Of a DNA stretch of 53,569 nt, positions 41,604 to 49,288 are shown piece after piece (the stretch's first letter is position 1; each line of letters opens with the position of its first letter). The notes beneath the pieces were generated by a model. That model did not search any database. It was not told the origin of the DNA and saw nothing but the letters and a program-made list of their open reading frames with translations. Source of the stretch: Planctomycetota bacterium (GTDB lineage: Bacteria > Planctomycetota > Phycisphaerae > Phycisphaerales > SM1A02); the NCBI GenBank assembly GCA_024226535.1, contig JAAELP010000039.1, positions 1 to 53,569 on the forward strand, in the 5' to 3' direction. The translations under genes and the position numbers were made by a program.

Positions 41604-42431
41604 ATGGTCGAGGAACCGGTGGTCAACTCGGAAGCTGATCGCAGCGAGATGATCGCGCTCCCGCGGGGGCAGGCGGTGGTTTACTGCGCCAAGAACCCGT
41701 TCAAGGAGACGCCGAACGAGGACGGGGCGATGGTCATCCCGCTCGGGGCCAACCGCGCGATCCTCGCGGTGGCGGACGGGATGGGCGGGATGCCGCAAGG
41801 AGCACAGGCCTCGGAGATCGCCCTCGATGCGATCGCCCGGAGCGTCGCGGACCACGACGATGCCGATTCGATGCGGACCGCGATCCTCAACGGCTTCGAG
41901 TCGGCGAACCGACGCGTGACCAGCGAGACGGCCGGCAGCGGCACCACCCTCTCGGTCCTCGAAGTCGACGGGCAGACGATCCGCCCCTACCACGTCGGCG
42001 ACTCGGAGATCATCGCCGTCGGGCAGCGGGGACGCGTGAAGCTCCAGACCGTCAGCCACTCCCCCGTCGCGTACGCGGTCGAGGCGGGCCTGCTCGACGC
42101 CGCGACCGCGATGCATCACGAGGACCGCCACCTGCTCACGAACTTCGTCGGAGCCCCGGACATGCGGATCGACGTCGGCCCGCCCCTCGTGCTCAAGCCG
42201 CGCGACACCGTCGTGCTCGGCAGCGACGGGCTCTTCGACAACCTGCACATCGAGGAGGTCGTCGCCCGCGTGCGCAAGGGACCGCTCTCCGTCGCCGCCG
42301 ACACGCTCGCCGCCACGTGTCGCCGACGGATCCTCGACCCGCGGCCCGGACACCCGTCCAAGGCCGATGACGTCACGTTCATCATCTACCGGCCCCACCC
42401 CAAGGCCCGGCGCGGCGCCACGAAGAGGTGA
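41604..42431 (+). CDS. PP2C-type Ser/Thr protein phosphatase
   Basis: A 275-residue cytosolic protein. The PP2C motifs appear in order: NEDGAMVIPL (motif 1-like), AVADGMGG (metal Asp), AGSGTTLSVLEV (motif 5), YHVGDSEIIAVG (motif 6), VLGSDGLFDNL (metal Asp), and KADDVTFIIYRP (last metal Asp). All metal-binding Asp are present, so it should be active and Mn2+/Mg2+-dependent. It removes phosphate from Ser/Thr residues. Three bases separate it from the kinase-like gene, so they are an operon. A likely job is opposing that kinase or the receptor kinase at 28046. Confidence 0.92.
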   Translation: MVEEPVVNSEADRSEMIALPRGQAVVYCAKNPFKETPNEDGAMVIPLGANRAILAVADGMGGMPQGAQASEIALDAIARSVADHDDADSMRTAILNGFESANRRVTSETAGSGTTLSVLEVDGQTIRPYHVGDSEIIAVGQRGRVKLQTVSHSPVAYAVEAGLLDAATAMHHEDRHLLTNFVGAPDMRIDVGPPLVLKPRDTVVLGSDGLFDNLHIEEVVARVRKGPLSVAADTLAATCRRRILDPRPGHPSKADDVTFIIYRPHPKARRGATKR

Positions 42432-42434
42432 CGG

Positions 42435-43184
42435 ATGCCCCGGTCGACCACCCCTGCCAAGACGCCGCGTATCGACGCCTTCGACCTGCACCCCGGGCGC
42501 GTGCTCGGCGGCAAGTACGTCGTCGATCGCCCGCTCGGCGGCGGCTGGGAGGGCGAGGTCTACAAGGTCGTCGAGAAACGCACCGGGATCCACCGCGCCG
42601 CGAAGCTCTTCTTCCCCCACCGCAACGTGCGCGACCGCGCGGTCACGTTCTACGCGAAGAAGCTGGAGCGCTTGCGCAACTGCTCGATGGTGATCCAGTA
42701 CGTCCACACCGAGACGATCCGCGTCCGCGGCGTGCCCGTCACCTGCCTCATCAGCGAGTACGTGGACGGGATGATCCTGCGCAACTTCCTGAAGCGGCAG
42801 CGCGGCCGGCGCCTGTCCCCCTTCCAGGCGCTGCACCTGCTCCACGCCCTCGCCCTCGGGCTCGAGGAGATCCACCAGGTTCGCGAGTACCACGGCGACG
42901 TGCACGAGGACAACATCCTCGTGCGCCGCCGCGGCATCCACTTCGACCTGAAGCTCCTCGACTTCTACCACTGGGGCGCCCCCACCGCCGCCCACCTCCG
43001 CGACGACGTCGCCGACTCGATCCGCATCCTCTACGACATGGTCGGCGGCCAGCGCCATTACGCGTCGCAGCCGGCGGAGATCAAGTCGGTCTGCCGGGGC
43101 CTGCGCCGCGATCTCATGGCGAAGTTCTTCCCCACCGCGCGGCACCTGCGGGCGTACCTCGAGACGTTCGAGTGGGATGAGTGA
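42435..43184 (+). CDS. Atypical protein kinase-like protein paired with PP2C
   Basis: A 249-residue protein, shorter than a full Ser/Thr kinase (about 270-300). The N-lobe has a glycine loop GGGWEGEVYKV and AAKLF with the ATP-binding Lys. The catalytic loop reads HGDVHEDNILV (Asp and Asn present, but HGD instead of HRD), as in aminoglycoside/choline kinases. The Mg2+ loop reads LLDFYHWG, with Tyr in place of the Gly of DFG. No signal or membrane part, and no activation segment with a GTPxYMAPE-like motif. It could be an active atypical kinase or a regulator. It is probably cotranscribed with the PP2C gene. Confidence 0.78.
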   Translation: MPRSTTPAKTPRIDAFDLHPGRVLGGKYVVDRPLGGGWEGEVYKVVEKRTGIHRAAKLFFPHRNVRDRAVTFYAKKLERLRNCSMVIQYVHTETIRVRGVPVTCLISEYVDGMILRNFLKRQRGRRLSPFQALHLLHALALGLEEIHQVREYHGDVHEDNILVRRRGIHFDLKLLDFYHWGAPTAAHLRDDVADSIRILYDMVGGQRHYASQPAEIKSVCRGLRRDLMAKFFPTARHLRAYLETFEWDE

Positions 43185-43214
43185 CGAACGGCCACACGGC
43201 CCGCGGCGCCGTCG

Positions 43215-43220
43215 TACAAT
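43215..43220 (+). promoter_or_regulatory. -10 box of the cysteine desulfurase-like gene
   Basis: TACAAT, a strong -10, ten bases before the ATG at 43231. A short or near-absent leader; no Shine-Dalgarno sequence. Confidence 0.55.
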
Positions 43221-43230
43221 CCGTTCTGCC

Positions 43231-44433
43231 ATGCCCCGGCGCCGAATCTACCTCGACAACGCCGCCACGAGCTTCCCCAAGCCTCCCGAGGTGCTGGAGG
43301 CGATGGTGCGCTACGCGACCGACGTCGGCGTGAGCCCCGGGCGCGGGGCGTATGCCGAGGTGCGCGAGGCGGACCGGATCGTGCGCGAGTGTCGCGAGCT
43401 GATCTGCCGGCTGATGCACGGCGCCGATCCCGATCACGTGATCTTCACGCTGAACGCGACGGACGCGCTGAACCTGGCGATCAAGGGGCTCGTGAGCCCC
43501 CATCGGCGGCGTGGCGAGCCCGTGCACCTGGTCACGACGTGGATGGACCACAACTCCGTCCTGCGTCCGTACCACGCGCTGCGAACCGACGGGGCGCAGG
43601 TCACGCACCTCGGGGGCGATCCTCGCACGGGCACCGTCACGCCGGACCAGGTGGACCGCGCGATCCGCGCCGATACGCGTGTCGTCGCCGTCGTGCACGG
43701 CTCGAACGTCACCGGCGCGATCCAGCCGATCGCCGAGATCGGCGCCGTCTGCCGGCGACGCGGCGTGCCGCTGCTCGTCGACGCGGCGCAGACGCTCGGG
43801 CACTGCCCCGTCAACGTGGAGCACGACGACATCGACCTGCTCGCGTTCCCCGGTCACAAGGGGCTGCTCGGCCCGCTCGGCACGGGCGGGCTCTACATCC
43901 GCCCCGGTCTCGAGGCGCGGCTCGATCCCCTGCGCGAGGGCGGCACCGGGTCGAACAGCGAGCAGGACGTCCAACCGGCGGTTCTGCCCGACAAGTACGA
44001 GCCGGGGTCGCCGAACGCGATCGGGATCGCGGGGCTCGCGGCGGGCGTGCGATGGATCCTCGACCGCGGCGTGGAGACGCTCCGCGCCCACGAGGCGAAC
44101 CTCGTCGGGATCATCCTCGACGCGATCGACGCGACGCCGGGCGTGCGCGTGCTCGGTCCCGCCGGGGCCGAGGCGCGGTGCGGCGTGGTGGCGATCACGG
44201 TGGACGGGATGACGCCGGAGGAGGTGTCGGCGACGCTCGACCGCGACTTCGGTGTGCTCACCCGCAGCGGCCTGCACTGCGCGCCGGGAGCGCACCGGAT
44301 GATGAACACGACCGAAGGCGGCGGCGCAACCCGGCTCAGCGTCGGCCCGTTCCTGACCGCCGACGACGCCCGGCACGTCGCCGACGCCGTTCACAAGCTG
44401 GGTTCTCGAACGCTCGAGGGAGCCGGCGCATGA
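43231..44433 (+). CDS. Cysteine desulfurase family protein (SufS/CsdA-like)
   Basis: A 400-residue PLP enzyme. IYLDNAATSFPKPPEV starts the protein, FTLNATDALNLAIKG and MDHNSVLRPYHAL carry cofactor contacts, DAAQTLGH holds the PLP-ring Asp, and FPGHKGLLGPLGTGGLYI the Schiff-base Lys at about 210. RSGLHCAPGAHRMM places the catalytic Cys at about 350. RLSVGPFLTADD near the C-terminus matches the TIGR01977-like subgroup. It would take sulfur from cysteine (or selenium from selenocysteine) for cofactor synthesis. No Fe-S assembly genes lie beside it. Its stop overlaps the gmhA start (ATGA). Confidence 0.88.
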   Translation: MPRRRIYLDNAATSFPKPPEVLEAMVRYATDVGVSPGRGAYAEVREADRIVRECRELICRLMHGADPDHVIFTLNATDALNLAIKGLVSPHRRRGEPVHLVTTWMDHNSVLRPYHALRTDGAQVTHLGGDPRTGTVTPDQVDRAIRADTRVVAVVHGSNVTGAIQPIAEIGAVCRRRGVPLLVDAAQTLGHCPVNVEHDDIDLLAFPGHKGLLGPLGTGGLYIRPGLEARLDPLREGGTGSNSEQDVQPAVLPDKYEPGSPNAIGIAGLAAGVRWILDRGVETLRAHEANLVGIILDAIDATPGVRVLGPAGAEARCGVVAITVDGMTPEEVSATLDRDFGVLTRSGLHCAPGAHRMMNTTEGGGATRLSVGPFLTADDARHVADAVHKLGSRTLEGAGA

Positions 44434-44987
44434 CGCTCCGCGCCCTGCTCCGCGAGCGCGTCCGGGGAAGCCTCGACGCCGTACAGTTCGTCGCCGACCA
44501 CGTGGACGAAGTCGCCGCGATCGCCGAGGTCGTCGTCGCGCGTCGTGCCGACGGCGGCACGCTCTACACCGCCGGCAACGGCGGCTCCGCGGCCGAGGCG
44601 CTGCACCTCGCCGAGGAACTGATCGGGCGCTACCGGAGCGACCGCGCGCCGATCCGCGCGATGTGTCTCAACGCCGACCCCACCGCGCTCACCTGCATCG
44701 CCAACGACTACGGCTTCGCCCGGATCTTCGCCCGACAGTGCGAGGCCCTGCTCACACCGGAGGACACGCTCGTCGTGTTCAGCACCTCCGGCAACAGCGC
44801 GAACCTCGTCGAGGCGCTGACCGTCGCCCGTGATCGCGGCGCGGCGACCGTCGGGTTCCTCGGCGCCGACGGCGGCGCGTGCCGCGGTCTCTGCGATCAC
44901 GCGATCGTCGTTCCCGGGACCGACTCCGCGCACATCCAGGAAGCCCACCAGGTCATCCTGCACCTGGTCTGCGAGACGCTGGAATAG
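44430..44987 (+). CDS. gmhA: Phosphoheptose isomerase-like SIS protein (GmhA)
   Basis: A 185-residue protein with one SIS sugar-isomerase domain. YTAGNGGSAAEALHLAEELIGRY is the GmhA signature (GNGGSA with downstream His and Glu). DPTALTCIANDYGFARIFARQ and FSTSGNSANLVEAL (second phosphate-binding loop) follow, with HIQEAHQVILHLVCE holding the late catalytic Glu and His. It converts sedoheptulose-7-phosphate to heptose-7-phosphate for lipopolysaccharide core or other glycans. Other heptose genes are not in the window, so the exact pathway is inferred. ATGA overlap with the cysteine desulfurase-like gene shows translational coupling without obvious functional link. Confidence 0.87.
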   Translation: MTLRALLRERVRGSLDAVQFVADHVDEVAAIAEVVVARRADGGTLYTAGNGGSAAEALHLAEELIGRYRSDRAPIRAMCLNADPTALTCIANDYGFARIFARQCEALLTPEDTLVVFSTSGNSANLVEALTVARDRGAATVGFLGADGGACRGLCDHAIVVPGTDSAHIQEAHQVILHLVCETLE

Positions 44988-44992
44988 CGGAC

Positions 44993-46912
44993 CTACTCCC
45001 CCCCCGCGCTGCCCGCGACCTTCGACTCGATCTGCGTCTCCTCGTCGTCGCCGGCCTGCGACGTCGTCGGGATCGTCATCGGCGGCGGCATCCCCCCCCG
45101 CCACTCGGCGGCCGACGTGATCGCTCGGACCGCGCGCCGGCCCTCGGCGTGCGCCCGCCGGTCGGTGTCGGTCGTCGGCGCCTCGCCGGGCGTGTGCGCG
45201 ACGCCCTTCTCTTCTCGGTACGCGTGCAGCGTCTGCGTCGGGAACGCGAACTCCACGCCGAGCCGGTCGGCCAGCCGCAGCACGTCCAGCATGAACCGGT
45301 GACGCTCGCGCAGCTCCGTGTTCCAGTCCGGCGCCTCGAAGAAGACGTACAGGAGGATGTCGAGGCTGTGCGCCCCGAACTTGTGCAACCACACCTGGTA
45401 GTAGTCCTTCCGCGTGTACGGATGGAGTCGGATGATCTCGCGGATGCCCTCGCAGAACGCTTCGATCCGAGCCGGCGGGGTGTCGTACGTCACGTTCAGG
45501 TGCGTGCTCCAGCGGCGGTACTTGCGGCGGCCGTAGTTGTCCACGACGGCTCGCACGAGGTTCCCGTTGGGTACCGACACGAGCGAGTTGTAGAACGTGC
45601 GGATGCGTGTGGAGCGGAAGCCCAGCTCCTCGACCGTGCCTTCCACGTCGCCGATCTGCACCCAATCCCCCGCCTCGAACGGTCGATCGGCGATGACGGT
45701 GACGCTGCCGAACAGGTGCTCCAGCGTGTCCTTCGCCGCGAACGCAAAGCCGGCGCCGCCGATGCCCAGGCCCGTGATGAGCGGCGCGATGCCGACGTTC
45801 ATCGCGCTGGCGATGTAGATCATGCCGAACACGAAGATGAAGACCTTGATCGCCTTGCGGAGCAGGGGGATGAGCACGTCGTCGAAACGCGTGTTCGTGC
45901 GCTCCGCCTTGCTCGCGGCGACCTCGGCGAGGAGGTCCGTCACCCGGAACGCCGACCAGACCACCGCGAGCATCGCGAAGAACTTCACCGCGGGCACGAG
46001 GATCTTCAGCGCCTCGTCCGGAAGCCCGAGCAGGCGGATCGCCCACAGCCAGAGCACCGCCGCGGCAGCGAGCCCGAACGGTCGCACGGTCTTGCGGAGC
46101 GTCTCCTTCTTCGCCTTCCCGCCCCGGCGCAGGATCGCGCGACGCCATATGAGCGTCAGGAACAGGCGTATCGTGAAATCGAGCAGGACCCCGACGATGA
46201 TGATCGCCAGCAGGGTGATCCACTGCCACGCCTTGACCGTGAGGAACCGGGAGCTCACGAAGACGTCGGGCCAGAGGCTTTCGAAGCGCTCCGCGATCGT
46301 CAGCGTTTCCTTGCCGGCCAGCTCGGCCACGGGCTGCACCTTGGCGGCCTGGAGCTGCTCCCAGAACGCGCGGGCGTTCTTCACCGTCGCCGCGGAGAAC
46401 GACCACCGCCCGCCGGGACCGCGCGTCAGCTCGATCGCCGCGTCGGGCGCGATCCGGCGCACCTGATCGAAGCGCTCCTGCCGCGCGAGCAGGCGGTAGC
46501 GCTGCGAGCCGTACACCCGCGCGCCCGACGGCAGCTCGCGCGGGAAGTACGACCACAGGGTTTCGTCGCCGATCCGGTCCGGACCCGCCGCGAGCAGCGA
46601 CTCGTCTCCTTCGAAGTCGATGAACTCGAGGCGGTTGATGCAGCGGTACAGCTCCTGCGCGCGGTCCTGGGCGCCTTCCGGCTCGACCTGGGAAAGATCC
46701 ATGCACTCGGTCGCTCGGCCCCGGTCCCCGGCGCCCATCGCGACGATGAACGTGCGCAGCGTGGACAGCGGGCTGTCGAAGTCCGAAGGGACCCTCACCG
46801 GCGGCGCGGCCTCGGCCGCGTCTTCCGGAGCCTGGGCGAGAGCGGATCCGGCAAGGCCGACCGCCGCAAGCAGCAAGCCGGCGAGCCGACGCATCCATCG
46901 GTTCGTGGTCAT
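44993..46912 (-). CDS. Mechanosensitive channel of the MscS family with extra periplasmic domain
   Basis: A 639-residue protein, much longer than MscS (286). A Sec signal (LLLAAVGLAGSALA) is followed by a soluble periplasmic region of about 180 residues. Membrane segments come next (about 225-250, 270-295, 300-325, 365-385), then the pore helix GIGGAGFAFAAKDTLEHLFGS and the MscS beta domain (FEAGDWVQIGDVEGTVEELGFRSTRIRTF, SVPNGNLV). A cytosolic alpha/beta domain and a C-terminal low-complexity tail end it. It probably releases solutes on osmotic downshock. I chose ATG at 46910-46912 (MTTNRW) rather than 46921 because TAGCAT lies seven bases before it. Confidence 0.9.
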   Translation of the reverse strand: MTTNRWMRRLAGLLLAAVGLAGSALAQAPEDAAEAAPPVRVPSDFDSPLSTLRTFIVAMGAGDRGRATECMDLSQVEPEGAQDRAQELYRCINRLEFIDFEGDESLLAAGPDRIGDETLWSYFPRELPSGARVYGSQRYRLLARQERFDQVRRIAPDAAIELTRGPGGRWSFSAATVKNARAFWEQLQAAKVQPVAELAGKETLTIAERFESLWPDVFVSSRFLTVKAWQWITLLAIIIVGVLLDFTIRLFLTLIWRRAILRRGGKAKKETLRKTVRPFGLAAAAVLWLWAIRLLGLPDEALKILVPAVKFFAMLAVVWSAFRVTDLLAEVAASKAERTNTRFDDVLIPLLRKAIKVFIFVFGMIYIASAMNVGIAPLITGLGIGGAGFAFAAKDTLEHLFGSVTVIADRPFEAGDWVQIGDVEGTVEELGFRSTRIRTFYNSLVSVPNGNLVRAVVDNYGRRKYRRWSTHLNVTYDTPPARIEAFCEGIREIIRLHPYTRKDYYQVWLHKFGAHSLDILLYVFFEAPDWNTELRERHRFMLDVLRLADRLGVEFAFPTQTLHAYREEKGVAHTPGEAPTTDTDRRAHAEGRRAVRAITSAAEWRGGMPPPMTIPTTSQAGDDEETQIESKVAGSAGGE

Positions 46913-46919
46913 GGGAGAC

Positions 46920-46925
46920 ATGCTA
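46920..46925 (-). promoter_or_regulatory. Leaderless -10 box of the MscS-family gene
   Basis: TAGCAT on the minus strand, seven bases before the ATG at 46912. It overlaps the alternative upstream ATG, which argues against that start. Confidence 0.4.
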
Positions 46926-47051
46926 GCGAACCCGCGTTCTCGGACCCGCCCCGCCCCGGAGTCGCGGGCCGGCGGGGTCCGGGATCCCCGCCTGCAATCA
47001 GGCGACCGCTTCGGGCGTTGTCCTCGATCACCGCCTCGCGCGCGGGGGGGA

Positions 47052-47057
47052 TATCAT
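47052..47057 (+). promoter_or_regulatory. -10 box of the MauE/thioredoxin gene
   Basis: TATCAT, 31 bases before the ATG at 47089. The leader contains AGGAG at 47075-47079. The 46926-47051 spacer shows no other feature. Confidence 0.5.
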
Positions 47058-47088
47058 CGCGCGGCCGCGCCGAGAGGAGCCAGGATCG

Positions 47089-48129
47089 ATGACCACCGAC
47101 GAATCGCAAGCCTGGAACACCCGCACGATGATCGGCACGATCATCTGCCGGGTCGTCGTGCCGCTCTGGATCCTGACCGGAGTCGCAGCCAAGCTCATCG
47201 AGTCGTCGCCGCGTCTGCTCCCGAAGAAGATGCTCGACGACGCCGTCGCGATCGGGATCGACCTGAACGTCCTGCTCGCGGTGATCATCAGCTTCGAGCT
47301 GCTCGCGGTGCTCGTCATCGCCTTCATCGGACGCGTGTCCCGGGTCGCCGCGGCGTTCATCCTCGCGGTCTTCTGCGCCGTCCTCGTGCGGGAGATGCTC
47401 GCCGGCAGCCCGAGCTGCGGATGCATGGGCTCGGTCTCGCCGCCACCGTGGGTCATGCTCGCCATCGACGGCGTGATGCTGATCGGCGTCCTCGCGTTCA
47501 AGCCGCATCGCCTCGACGTGACCGACGGCCGGGCCTGGACGCGGGTCGCCGTCGCGACGCTGTTCATCGCCGGCGGCGTGTTCGCCTTCCTGCGGGTCGT
47601 GCCGATGGGCACCGACGAACCGCCGGCGCCGCCGAGCCAGACCGCGACGAGCAACAACGGTCCCGCCCCGCACACCGGGCCCGCCGCACCCCCCGTCAGG
47701 AACCCGGCGCCGGCACTCCCCGCGTACTACTACGTGTCCGACATCGAGACCTGGCCCGGGAAGGCGTGGTCGGAGATCGACCTGCTGACCTACGTGCCCG
47801 ATCTGCCGGCGGGCATCGAGCAAGGCACGCACTACGTCGTCTTCTACAGCAGCACCTGCGAGCACTGCGAGGAGATGTTCAAGAAGGACCTCGCGTCGAA
47901 CCCCGGTCTCGCGCGGCAAGTAACCGCCGTCGCGATCCCGGCAAAGAAGAACCTGCTCCACGGCGACAATCCCTGGCGCATGCCGAAGACCGAAGTCGTC
48001 CACACGCAACTGCCGCTGGGCTGTGACTGGATCATCTCGCCGCCGCTGGCGATGGAGATCCGAGACGGCGTCGTCCAGTGCGCCGCCGAGGGCGGTCACC
48101 AGAAGTGCCTCGGTCTCTCGGAGGGTTGA
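47089..48129 (+). CDS. MauE/DoxX-like membrane domain fused to a thioredoxin-like domain
   Basis: A 346-residue protein. Residues 1-175 contain about five membrane segments and the SCGCMG motif near residue 110, typical of MauE-type redox membrane proteins ('sCGCfG'). A Pro/Ala-rich linker (about 185-220) leads to a thioredoxin-like domain with FYSSTCEHCEEMF, whose CxxC is CEHC near 257. MauE helps disulfide formation in methylamine dehydrogenase. Similar fusions probably pass electrons or disulfides across the membrane. There are no mau genes here, so the role is general envelope disulfide handling by inference. Confidence 0.8.
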   Translation: MTTDESQAWNTRTMIGTIICRVVVPLWILTGVAAKLIESSPRLLPKKMLDDAVAIGIDLNVLLAVIISFELLAVLVIAFIGRVSRVAAAFILAVFCAVLVREMLAGSPSCGCMGSVSPPPWVMLAIDGVMLIGVLAFKPHRLDVTDGRAWTRVAVATLFIAGGVFAFLRVVPMGTDEPPAPPSQTATSNNGPAPHTGPAAPPVRNPAPALPAYYYVSDIETWPGKAWSEIDLLTYVPDLPAGIEQGTHYVVFYSSTCEHCEEMFKKDLASNPGLARQVTAVAIPAKKNLLHGDNPWRMPKTEVVHTQLPLGCDWIISPPLAMEIRDGVVQCAAEGGHQKCLGLSEG

Positions 48130-48136
48130 GCCTGCA

Positions 48137-48180
48137 TCACCCCCCCCGGCGCCGCCCAGAGGGCTGCGATGAGGGGGTGA
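48137..48180. terminator. Probable bidirectional terminator
   Basis: An 8-bp inverted repeat TCACCCCC/GGGGGTGA with a 28-base loop that itself contains complementary GC segments. It occupies the whole gap between the convergent MauE/thioredoxin and isomerase genes. No T-run, so it may act as a simple stable hairpin. Confidence 0.45.
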
Positions 48181-48184
48181 GGTG

Positions 48185-49177
48185 TCAAGCCCACCACGCC
48201 GCGCCGGCCTTCTCTTCGATGAGGACGCCGCTCAGGTACTCCACCGCCCGTTCGAATCCCTCGCGCATGCTCATCAACGGGTCCTCGTGCTCGATGCTGA
48301 GCACGTCGTCGTAGCCGTAGCGCTTCAGCATCGACACGAACGGCTTCCAGAACTCGTCGCCGTGACCGAAGCCGCACGTTCGGAAGGTCCACGATCGGTG
48401 TGCGAGGTCATCGTACGGGCGCGCGTCGAGGTAGCCGTTGATCGGTCCCTCGTGGCGATCCAGCTCGGTGTCCTTGGCGTGCACGTAGAACAGCAGCCCC
48501 GCGTCGCCGAGCACGCGTGCCGCGTGCACCGGGTCGATCCCCTGCCAGAAGAAGTGTGACGGATCGAGGTTCGCGCCGAGGACGGGCTTGCCGCGCAACT
48601 TCGCCGCCTTGTGCGCACGCTCGGAAAGACGGATCAGCGTGTCCGGGTTGTAGACGCAGAAGCCGGGGTGGGCCTCCCACGCCACGCGCACGCCGTGCTC
48701 GCGGGCGAGCCTGGCCTGCTGGGCCCAGTACGGCACGAGCACGGTGTCCCACTGGTACTCGAGGATCTCCTGGTAGTCCGGCGGCCACGCGCACGTCACC
48801 CAGTTCGGACACGTGTCCTTCGGCGAACCGCCCGGGCAGCCGGAGAAGGTGATGACGGTCCGCGTACCGAGCTTCGGCGCGAGCTTGACGGCGGTCACGA
48901 ACGCCTGGTGATCCTTCTTCGCGTGGGCGCGGCTCGGATGCACTGGGTTGCCGTGAACGGCGAGCCCGGAAAGCTCGAGGTCGTTGTCCTTCAGCTTGCC
49001 GCGGATCTCGTCCTGGAGCCGGGCCGAGGCGAGCACCTTCGACGGCTCGAAGAACGGCTGACCCGGGTAGGCGCCGACGGGGATCTCGATCGCATCGAGG
49101 CCCACCGCCGCGCAGTACGTCAGAGCGTCGTCGAACGGCATGCCACCGAACAGGGCGGCCATGACACCGAGTTTCAT
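48185..49177 (-). CDS. Sugar phosphate isomerase/epimerase, xylose-isomerase-like TIM barrel
   Basis: A 330-residue AP-endonuclease-2-type TIM barrel. It begins MKLGVMAALFGGMPFDDAL and GLDAIEIPVGAY (first metal-side Glu). RVAWEAHPGF, LGANLDPSHFFWQGIDP (metal Asp and His), FYVHAKDTEL (metal His and Asp) and VLSIEHEDP (last metal Glu) mark the four metal-binding strands. Such enzymes interconvert sugars or inositols; the substrate is unknown. GTNANVTFSG-like TVITFSGCPGGSPKDTCPNW is a Cys-rich loop typical of one subgroup of this family. Cytosolic. A TTACAT box and GGAG lie before the ATG. Confidence 0.87.
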   Translation of the reverse strand: MKLGVMAALFGGMPFDDALTYCAAVGLDAIEIPVGAYPGQPFFEPSKVLASARLQDEIRGKLKDNDLELSGLAVHGNPVHPSRAHAKKDHQAFVTAVKLAPKLGTRTVITFSGCPGGSPKDTCPNWVTCAWPPDYQEILEYQWDTVLVPYWAQQARLAREHGVRVAWEAHPGFCVYNPDTLIRLSERAHKAAKLRGKPVLGANLDPSHFFWQGIDPVHAARVLGDAGLLFYVHAKDTELDRHEGPINGYLDARPYDDLAHRSWTFRTCGFGHGDEFWKPFVSMLKRYGYDDVLSIEHEDPLMSMREGFERAVEYLSGVLIEEKAGAAWWA

Positions 49178-49193
49178 AAGGGAGTCTCCATCG

Positions 49194-49199
49194 ATGTAA
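49194..49199 (-). promoter_or_regulatory. -10 box of the TIM-barrel isomerase gene
   Basis: TTACAT on the minus strand, 16 bases before the ATG, with GGAG in between. Confidence 0.35.
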
Positions 49200-49275
49200 T
49201 GCCATCGGGCGCCACCGGTGGGTTCTTTTTCGACCGAACGCCCCGGTGACGGGATCCCGAGAGGTGGCAGCCGGA

Positions 49276-49281
49276 TACCGT
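49276..49281 (+). promoter_or_regulatory. Leaderless -10 box of the CX4CH gene
   Basis: TACCGT, seven bases before the ATG at 49289. No Shine-Dalgarno sequence. Confidence 0.4.
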
Positions 49282-49288
49282 ACATCGA

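Noticed and set aside
46926..47051. A hidden gene in the MscS to MauE/thioredoxin spacer
   Set aside because: Frames through it are continuations of antisense readings; there is no start with ribosome site or -10 spacing.
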